Positions 5,372 to 9,914 of a stretch of 9,914 nt of DNA are shown in pieces (the first letter of the stretch is position 1; each line of letters starts with the position of its first letter). The notes under the pieces are model-generated. The model was given only the letters and a program-made list of their open reading frames with translations, was not told where the DNA came from and made no database searches. This DNA comes from a bacterium (GTDB lineage Bacteria; UBA9089; UBA9088; JAGUXG01), in NCBI GenBank assembly GCA_030018505.1, contig JASEHO010000009.1, positions 1-9,914 of the forward strand. Direction: 5' to 3'. Made by a program: the position numbers and the translations under genes.

Positions 5372-6091
5372 TCAAAATTTCAGTTTTTCAATTTCTAACC
5401 TGCTCTTGTAATAACTGCTAATATCATCGTAATGCTTCACTGAAAATCGCTCTTTGTGAATTGAATATGGCTCTCGTTGTAATGTGTCGCTGATTTTATC
5501 CAGAAATTTTATGGGCGAAACGACTAGGAAATCTGTCTGAAATTCTTTAAGCTGATACATTCTGCTCAAAGACTCTCCTAAAGTTCCAACGCTGTCCACT
5601 ACTTCAATAACTTTTTTTGGAAACTTATAACCTTGTTTTGTGAACCAAACAACATCAATCCGTTTAGCAACGCGATTTATTTCTGGATAAGTAAATTCTG
5701 GAAAATCACGGATAGTCGCTATCTGATTGATAAATACATTTGCTTGAAATGTAGCCGTTGGGTCAGCGCAATATGTATCAAACTTTTCGTAATTGCCCAA
5801 CTCAACCAATAACCCTTCAATGTATGAGTGCATTCGGACATTATCTTTTTTAATGTCTTCAACCGCTTTTTCTTCCTGATATTCGTGAAGAGCATAAACT
5901 CCAAAACCAACCCGCTTAAAATTGCGATTGTTTTTTATCTCACGATACAAAACGCCTCGTAAACCAGCTTCCCATTCTTTTGAGCTTTTGGCAACAGGAT
6001 AATATTTCTCAATGTTGTCATAGATAAATTGCCACGAGGCAGCCCCGCCATTGTCTTTTATTAGTGCTATAAGTGCGTCAACTTTTGTCAT
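5372..6091 (-). CDS. Probable HARE-HTH plus PD-(D/E)XK-like nuclease protein
   Basis: From ATG 6091 the protein has 239 residues. Residues 1-65 look like a HARE-type winged helix as found on restriction enzymes (TKVDALIALIKDNGG, then GLRGVLYREIKNN and FKRVGFGVYAL). After a linker, residues about 110-200 look like a restriction-endonuclease fold: RIDVVWF (144-150) followed by KVIEVVDSVG (160-169) and a helix RMYQLKEF, echoing the D..EVEHSTG pattern of PD-(D/E)XK relatives. The position usually held by E or K after EV is V here, so activity is doubtful. The start overlaps the stop of the preceding gene by ATGA, favouring ATG 6091 over an earlier TTG at 6118. Likely a defence or restriction component; exact family not recognised. 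Confidence 0.6.
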   Translation of the reverse strand: MTKVDALIALIKDNGGAASWQFIYDNIEKYYPVAKSSKEWEAGLRGVLYREIKNNRNFKRVGFGVYALHEYQEEKAVEDIKKDNVRMHSYIEGLLVELGNYEKFDTYCADPTATFQANVFINQIATIRDFPEFTYPEINRVAKRIDVVWFTKQGYKFPKKVIEVVDSVGTLGESLSRMYQLKEFQTDFLVVSPIKFLDKISDTLQREPYSIHKERFSVKHYDDISSYYKSRLEIEKLKF

Positions 6092-6675
6092 AATGTGTTT
6101 TGATTTAAACCTTGCCAAAGTGCCATCTCGGCAAGATTTTTTCTAAATTTCATTTTTGTAATCACATTTCGGTATCCTTCCGATACCCATTGATAACCGC
6201 ATTTTGAACGGCAGATAAAATTCCAAAATTTTTTATCAATCAAATAATAATCACTATCGTGCCGCTTGATTGGGGCTTTGTCTTTTCCTGTAAGCGAACG
6301 CAAGAATTGATAATCTTTGACACTTGGTTTTATCTCGTGCCTTTTATATTTTTCTAACAATTCGGCAATAATTCCTGTCTGCTGTGCCTTTAACGGGCCT
6401 TCAACATTCCTCTTTACTTCAAATGAAAGCGTGGCAATGTTTATGGCCAAAGTTTCAAGCATATTTCCAAGTGAACTATCAAGTGAGCGGACGAGAGCGG
6501 TGTAATATTGAATTTCTTTCCCCAACGCCTCAATAAAGGCATTGTGAATTTTCATATTGATCGTTCCTTCTGGATTATCAACTTCTTCTTCGTGTCGCGC
6601 TTGAAAACCTTGCGCGTAGGACTCAACGGCGGTATGAACTAATGTTTTGATTGTCTTTTTGTCTGATATTTTCAT
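6088..6675 (-). CDS. Uncharacterised protein, first gene of the tRNA-linked operon
   Basis: The protein has 195 residues with a helical N-terminal part and the pattern RSLDSSLGNMLETLAINIA (63-81), reminiscent of the leading regions of some type II restriction enzymes. Further on come RHDSDYYLIDKKFW (138-151) and a cysteine pair in FICRSKCGYQW (153-163). I do not recognise the family; a restriction or defence role is inferred only from this pattern and from its coupling to a nuclease-like gene. The ribosome site AAAGGA precedes the ATG by about eight bases. The gene begins only 31 bases after the tRNA-Ser 3' end with no terminator between, so it may be transcribed from the tRNA promoter. It shows no signal peptide or membrane helix. 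Confidence 0.6.
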   Translation of the reverse strand: MKISDKKTIKTLVHTAVESYAQGFQARHEEEVDNPEGTINMKIHNAFIEALGKEIQYYTALVRSLDSSLGNMLETLAINIATLSFEVKRNVEGPLKAQQTGIIAELLEKYKRHEIKPSVKDYQFLRSLTGKDKAPIKRHDSDYYLIDKKFWNFICRSKCGYQWVSEGYRNVITKMKFRKNLAEMALWQGLNQNTL

Positions 6676-6706
6676 AGTTTTAATCCTTTTTTCTGCCTAA
6701 TTCTAT

Positions 6707-6799
6707 TGGCGGAGAGGCTGGGATTCGAACCCAGGGTACAAGAGCAACCTGTACAACTGCTTAGCAGGCAGCCCCGATCGACCACTCTGGCACCTCTCC
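6707..6799 (-). tRNA. tRNA-Ser(GCU)
   Basis: The 93-base class II tRNA has acceptor stem GGAGAGG/CCTCTCC (6793-6799 with 6711-6717), discriminator G and an encoded CCA at 6707-6709. The anticodon loop is CTGCTAA with anticodon GCT (6763-6765), reading AGC/AGU serine codons. It has a long variable arm with a GTACA/TGTAC stem, and the T arm TGGGTTCGAATCCCA. It lies between lptC and the 195-residue gene on the same strand. No second copy of its 3' end was found in the window. Confidence 0.97.
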
Positions 6800-6810
6800 T
6801 TTTTAGTAAG

Positions 6811-6816
6811 ATTATA
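6811..6816 (-). promoter_or_regulatory. -10 box for tRNA-Ser
   Basis: A perfect TATAAT on the minus strand lies 11 bases before the tRNA 5' end. No good -35 is visible 17 bases further up. Transcription from here could run on into the 195-residue gene. Confidence 0.5.
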
Positions 6817-6837
6817 CGGGACGGATCACACTTTCCG

Positions 6838-7320
6838 CTACTTGAATTTTACCCTAACCCCATTCTTTATCTTCATACAGGAAAAGTCTGCTTCTGCTAC
6901 AAAACCCCTTCCAGATAATATCAACCCCTCTTTTTGTAAGATAATCTCGCTTTCAGTTGTAAGCCTTTTTTCCTTCTCATTCCAGGTAAGCCTCTCTGTT
7001 TGGAGTTTAATCTTCTCTGAGTCTTCTTTTGCCTCAACTCTCCCAAATAGCTCAATTATCTCCTTCTCCTGGTCTAATACGCCATTATCTGCAGTAATCT
7101 TGTTAACTTTCTTGTCCTTATAAAGAAGAAGTGTTAGTTTTGTCAGATGGGTCATTTTCCCATCTATCTGGACATTATCACATATCAGTTTCCATACTTT
7201 CTCGCCATTCTTAGATGAGGTGAGAACAGTCTTAGAAAATCCTGGAGCAATGGACTGCATCTTCTTTTCTTCTTTTGTGCATCCTGCTATCAAGACAAGG
7301 CATAATAATAACCACTTCAT
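6838..7320 (-). CDS. lptC: LptC-like LPS export lipoprotein
   Basis: This 160-residue protein starts with a short lipoprotein signal peptide (MKWLLLCLVL) and a lipobox LIAGC with C14 as the lipidation site. It is followed by a single beta-rich OstA/LptC-like domain: repeated strands such as ITADNGVLDQEKEIIELFGRVEAK and LTWNEKEKRLTTE are typical of the LptA/LptC beta-jellyroll. LptC is anchored to the inner membrane and passes LPS from LptBFG to the LptA bridge. Most Proteobacterial LptC proteins use a membrane helix; lipoprotein versions are common elsewhere. The gene has a good promoter just upstream and no LptA, LptB or KdsC neighbour in the window. It is transcribed away from radA. Confidence 0.75.
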   Translation of the reverse strand: MKWLLLCLVLIAGCTKEEKKMQSIAPGFSKTVLTSSKNGEKVWKLICDNVQIDGKMTHLTKLTLLLYKDKKVNKITADNGVLDQEKEIIELFGRVEAKEDSEKIKLQTERLTWNEKEKRLTTESEIILQKEGLILSGRGFVAEADFSCMKIKNGVRVKFK

Positions 7321-7347
7321 TTATATTGCCAATATATTTCAGGGTTA

Positions 7348-7376
7348 ATTGTAAAAGAAAATCCAAATACAGTCAA
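7348..7376 (-). promoter_or_regulatory. Sigma70-type promoter for lptC
   Basis: On the minus strand, TTGACT (7371-7376) is followed after exactly 17 bases by TACAAT (7348-7353). The predicted start, near 7341, gives a leader of about 20 bases before the lptC ATG. Confidence 0.65.
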
Positions 7377-7394
7377 CATTAAACAAAAAATTCC

Positions 7395-7423
7395 TTGCCA
7401 TTTTAAGTTTTTTGCTGAATAAT
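7395..7423 (+). promoter_or_regulatory. Sigma70-type promoter for radA, predicting a leaderless mRNA
   Basis: TTGCCA (7395-7400), a 17-base spacer and AATAAT (7418-7423) each match the consensus at five of six positions. Position +1 would fall at about 7430, at the radA ATG (7431), which has no ribosome-binding site. The 7321-7430 gap holds this promoter and the divergent lptC promoter. Confidence 0.5.
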
Positions 7424-7430
7424 TATTAAA

Positions 7431-8759
7431 ATGTATAGATGTGCTGATTGTGGTTATGAGGCGGCTAAGTGGTTTGGCAGGTGTCCTGGGTGTAGTGCAT
7501 GGAATAGCCTCCTTGAGGAAGAGGAATGGACTCCTGAAGAGAGAGGAGATATACCTTCTCTCTCAAAGCTCTCTGATATTCCAGCAGAAGAGGAAAAGAG
7601 GTTCTCTTCTGGCTTACTTGAGTTTGACTCTCCACTTGGTGGTGGAATAGTTCCAGGCTCTCTTATCCTGATAGGAGGGGACCCTGGGATTGGAAAGTCA
7701 ACCTTGCTCCTTCAGACAGCAGTTAAGGTAGCAGAGACAGGGCCAGTCCTCTATCTTTCTGGGGAGGAGTCTTCCTTCCAGATAAAACTTCGTGCAGAGA
7801 GGTTTAAGATTTCAGCAGATAAGCTCTACATTGCCTCTTACAATAACCTCTCTTTTCTTTCTGACCAGATTGAGAAGGTGAGCGACTTAAAACTTATCAT
7901 AGTTGATTCTATTCAGGCTGTCTATCAGCCCTATCTTACCTCTGCCCCTGGAACTGTATCCCAGGTAAAAGAGTGTGCTGCATGGCTCCTTCGGATTGCC
8001 AAGAAGAAGAAGATTCCCATCTTCATTGTTGGTCATGTAACCAAAGAAGGGTCTATTGCTGGTCCAAAAATCCTTGAGCATATTGTTGACACTGTCCTTT
8101 ACTTTGAGGGCGATAAACACCATTTCTTTAGACTCTTGCGGGCATATAAGAATAGGTTTGGCTCAACGAATGAGATAGGTGTTTTCAAGATGGAAGAAGA
8201 AGGGCTTATGGAGATAAAAAGCCCATCAGAGGCATTCCTTTCTGAGAGGCCTAAAGGCGCCTCTGGCTCTGTTGTTTCAGCAATATGTGAGGGAAGGAGA
8301 CCTATCCTGGTGGAGATTCAGGCATTGACCACGCCAACTATCTATGGTATGGCCAGGAGAGATGTTCTGGGCGTGAACTACAACCGAGTGCTTCTCCTTG
8401 TGGCTGTCCTGGAGAAGAAGATGGGCTATAACTTAGGCTCACACGACATCTTTGTCAATGTTACAGGTGGAATAAAGGTAGAAGAGCCATCAGCAGACCT
8501 GGGAATATGCGCTGCACTTGTCTCCTCCTTCAAAGAAAAGCCTATAGACGAAAAGGTAGCCTTGATTGGAGAGATTGGTCTATCAGGAGAGATACGGTCA
8601 GTGGCATATCCAGAAAAGAGGATAGAAGAGGCGGCTAAATTGGGATTTACTACAATTCTTCTCTCCCAGAAGGATGCAGAGAAGGAAAGAAGGGAATCTA
8701 CAGAGATAATAGGTTTGCAGAATATCCGTCAGGCATTGGAACACCTGGGATTTTTGTAG
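7431..8759 (+). CDS. radA: DNA repair protein RadA/Sms
   Basis: Full-length at 442 residues. The N-terminal C4 zinc finger is C4, C7, C18, C21. The RecA-like ATPase has Walker A GDPGIGKST (83-91) and Walker B LIIVDS (155-160), and the RadA signature KNRFG stands at 240-244. It is followed by a Lon-protease-like C-terminal domain (GGIKVEEPSADLGICAALVSS region) that lacks protease function in this family. RadA is a hexameric DnaB-like helicase that drives branch migration in recombinational repair. An in-frame TGA five codons upstream fixes the ATG at 7431, giving a very short N-terminus before the first cysteine and no Shine-Dalgarno. The lpxL-type gene follows after 12 bases, so both are probably co-transcribed. 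Confidence 0.97.
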   Translation: MYRCADCGYEAAKWFGRCPGCSAWNSLLEEEEWTPEERGDIPSLSKLSDIPAEEEKRFSSGLLEFDSPLGGGIVPGSLILIGGDPGIGKSTLLLQTAVKVAETGPVLYLSGEESSFQIKLRAERFKISADKLYIASYNNLSFLSDQIEKVSDLKLIIVDSIQAVYQPYLTSAPGTVSQVKECAAWLLRIAKKKKIPIFIVGHVTKEGSIAGPKILEHIVDTVLYFEGDKHHFFRLLRAYKNRFGSTNEIGVFKMEEEGLMEIKSPSEAFLSERPKGASGSVVSAICEGRRPILVEIQALTTPTIYGMARRDVLGVNYNRVLLLVAVLEKKMGYNLGSHDIFVNVTGGIKVEEPSADLGICAALVSSFKEKPIDEKVALIGEIGLSGEIRSVAYPEKRIEEAAKLGFTTILLSQKDAEKERRESTEIIGLQNIRQALEHLGFL

Positions 8760-8771
8760 TGTTGCTATTTT

Positions 8772-9662
8772 ATGCAGAGGATAAGACATATTTTAGAGTA
8801 TATTTTTGTGCTGGGTTTGATTGGAATTATAAGGCTCTTCGGAAAGACAAAAATAAACCCTTTGGCTAAAGTTCTTTCTGCTATCCTCTTTTTGTTTCCA
8901 AAGCATAGGAAGAAAGCAATGGAAAATCTCAAGACCTCCTTCCCAAAACTTCCTTCCGAAAAGGTAGGAGAGATTGCCAAAAAATGCTATCAAAACTTTG
9001 TCTTATCTACATTAGAGTTTATTGAGATAGACAGGTTTTCAAAAGAGGAGATAGAGGAGAAGGTAGAGGTCTATGGACTTTCTCATCTTGAGAAGGCGGT
9101 CTCTGAGGGAAAAGGCGTAATTATGGCAACTGTTCATCTTGGAAACTGGGAGATGATGGGAAGGACACTTACATCTAAAGGTTATAAGCTAAATGTGATT
9201 GCCAGAAAGCAAAGAAATGAGCTTGTAGAAGGGTTGATTAAAGAAAGGAGAGAAAAGGCTGGATTCGGAGTGATATATTCAGAGTCTACAAAACAAGATG
9301 TGTTGAAAGCCCTTTTATCTAAAGAGATTGTTGCTATCTTGATTGACCAGGATGCTGGAAGAAATGGTGTGTTTGTTGACTTCTTTGATAGACCTGCCTC
9401 AACTACACCCTCTCCCATTATCTTTAGCCTGAGAACAGGTGCTCCAATAATCCCTTTTTATAACATCCGATTAGAAGATGGAAGCTACAAGGTAATTATT
9501 GAAGAACCCTTTCTTTTTAAGAAGACAGGAGATATAAAAAAGGATATTGCCTTAAATCTTGAGGCTTTAACCAAGAAATTTGAAGAGGTTATCAGGAAAG
9601 ATCCCAAGCAGTGGTTCTGGCTACATAACCGCTGGGCTACCCAGCCAAGCAACGGCAATTAG
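8772..9662 (+). CDS. LpxL/HtrB-type lipid A acyltransferase
   Basis: This 296-residue protein has an N-terminal membrane helix (about 7-25), then an LPLAT acyltransferase domain with the catalytic H-x4-E motif HLGNWE (H122, E127). Downstream are the conserved IDQDAGRNGVFVDFFDRPAST block and a terminal WFWLHNRW signature of the LpxL/HtrB/MsbB group. These inner-membrane enzymes add secondary acyl chains to Kdo-lipid A. The exact chain and position cannot be read from sequence. No clear ribosome site precedes the ATG, which lies 12 bases after the radA stop; together with lptC nearby, this points to an LPS-bearing outer membrane. Confidence 0.92.
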   Translation: MQRIRHILEYIFVLGLIGIIRLFGKTKINPLAKVLSAILFLFPKHRKKAMENLKTSFPKLPSEKVGEIAKKCYQNFVLSTLEFIEIDRFSKEEIEEKVEVYGLSHLEKAVSEGKGVIMATVHLGNWEMMGRTLTSKGYKLNVIARKQRNELVEGLIKERREKAGFGVIYSESTKQDVLKALLSKEIVAILIDQDAGRNGVFVDFFDRPASTTPSPIIFSLRTGAPIIPFYNIRLEDGSYKVIIEEPFLFKKTGDIKKDIALNLEALTKKFEEVIRKDPKQWFWLHNRWATQPSNGN

Positions 9663-9695
9663 CATAAGAACTCTTTTATGCCTGGACTTTGGCAA

Positions 9696-9744
9696 AAATC
9701 CAAATTTCAAAATCCAAATGCCAAATGAAATCTAAAATCCAAAT
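9696..9744 (+). repeat. Short AAATCCAAAT direct repeats
   Basis: AAATCCAAAT occurs at 9696-9705, 9710-9719 and 9735-9744, with CCAAATG variants between them. The stretch 9663-9765 after the acyltransferase gene contains no gene. A weak hairpin GCATAA..TTATGC (9662-9681) just after the stop lacks a T-run. Such AT-rich word repeats are common intergenic filler in candidate-phylum genomes. Confidence 0.7.
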
Positions 9745-9765
9745 GACCAAACCCTTTGACATTTA

Positions 9766-9914
9766 GTAACACTTTACCCATCTGAAGCAATAATCTCTCT
9801 ATAGGTGAGGGAAAAATTCAATGTAAAATGCAAAACTAACAACTATCAATTCAAAATTACTCCTCTTCTTCAAATGTTAATTGATAATTGCTAATTGATA
9901 ATTTTACATTGAAT
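9766..9914 (+). mobile_element. Left end of an IS66-like element extending off the right edge
   Basis: It starts GTAACACTTTACCCATCT (9766-9783). The first 11 bases equal the left terminal repeat of the 2310-3775 cassette, and the part after them matches the element end at 1-54 (CCCATCT.AAG). The preceding octamer GACATTTA (9758-9765) is the predicted target duplication, which cannot be checked here. No coding frame is seen in the 149 bases; they hold an AT-rich imperfect palindrome. Confidence 0.55.
9816..9914. repeat. Imperfect palindrome reaching the window edge
   Basis: ATTCAATGTAAAAT (9816-9829) pairs perfectly with ATTTTACATTGAAT (9901-9914). The inner TATCAATT (9844-9851) pairs with AATTGATA (9879-9886). 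Arms of 36 bases match at about 29 positions around a 27-base loop. The window stops exactly at the end of the palindrome. Confidence 0.75.

Noticed and set aside
6700..6725. Attachment-site duplication of the tRNA-Ser 3' end
   Set aside because: No second copy of the tRNA end was found near 5012-5170 or elsewhere in the window.
9662..9681. Intrinsic terminator after the acyltransferase gene
   Set aside because: The short hairpin GCATAA..TTATGC lacks a following T-run and is weak.
9696..9744. CRISPR-like array
   Set aside because: Repeats are 10 bases, irregularly spaced and low in complexity, with no spacers or cas genes.

Overview
The window comes from a Gram-negative bacterium: it carries an LptC-like lipoprotein and an LpxL-type lipid A acyltransferase. 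The AT-rich intergenic DNA, with its short dispersed and tandem repeats, looks like an uncultivated candidate-phylum genome, but the taxon cannot be fixed from sequence alone. Both window edges lie inside copies of one mobile-element family, so this is plausibly a complete contig broken at repeats.

Layout. 1-54 is the right end of a mobile element running off the left edge; it cuts the 3' end of a very large phosphohexomutase gene (to 2280, minus). 2310-3775 is a 1,466-bp transposase-less element with imperfect 22/23-bp inverted ends beginning GTAAC and a perfect 8-bp target duplication (GATTTATT); it carries a TumA/TumE-like toxin-antitoxin pair and a lone MNT nucleotidyltransferase. 3772-5019 (minus) is a GlmU-like sugar nucleotidyltransferase. 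5012-5375 holds three broken reading frames: a short fragment, an HNH nuclease remnant and a 13-codon remnant resembling a CD-NTase start. 5372-6675 holds two coupled genes of unknown function, one a probable HARE-HTH plus nuclease protein, directly behind tRNA-Ser(GCU) at 6707-6799. Then come lptC (minus), a divergent promoter region, radA and an lpxL-type gene (plus), a noncoding tail with short repeats, and the left end of another mobile-element copy (9766 to the edge).

The main discovery is the element at 2310-3775. Removing it together with one target-duplication copy restores an intact operon junction: the GlmU-like frame runs five codons further (EKEVI) to a TAG two bases before the phosphohexomutase ATG, with that gene's GGAGGT ribosome site inside the end of the upstream gene. 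GTAA ends with 8-bp duplications are hallmarks of the IS66 family. The element is therefore best read as a non-autonomous IS66-type cassette carrying toxin-antitoxin genes. It contains a smaller 180-bp MITE-like unit, and the same ends recur at both window edges.

The GlmU-like enzyme and the phosphohexomutase would supply activated sugars for the envelope; LptC and the LpxL-type enzyme serve outer-membrane lipopolysaccharide. The block behind tRNA-Ser looks like a decaying defence or mobile island.
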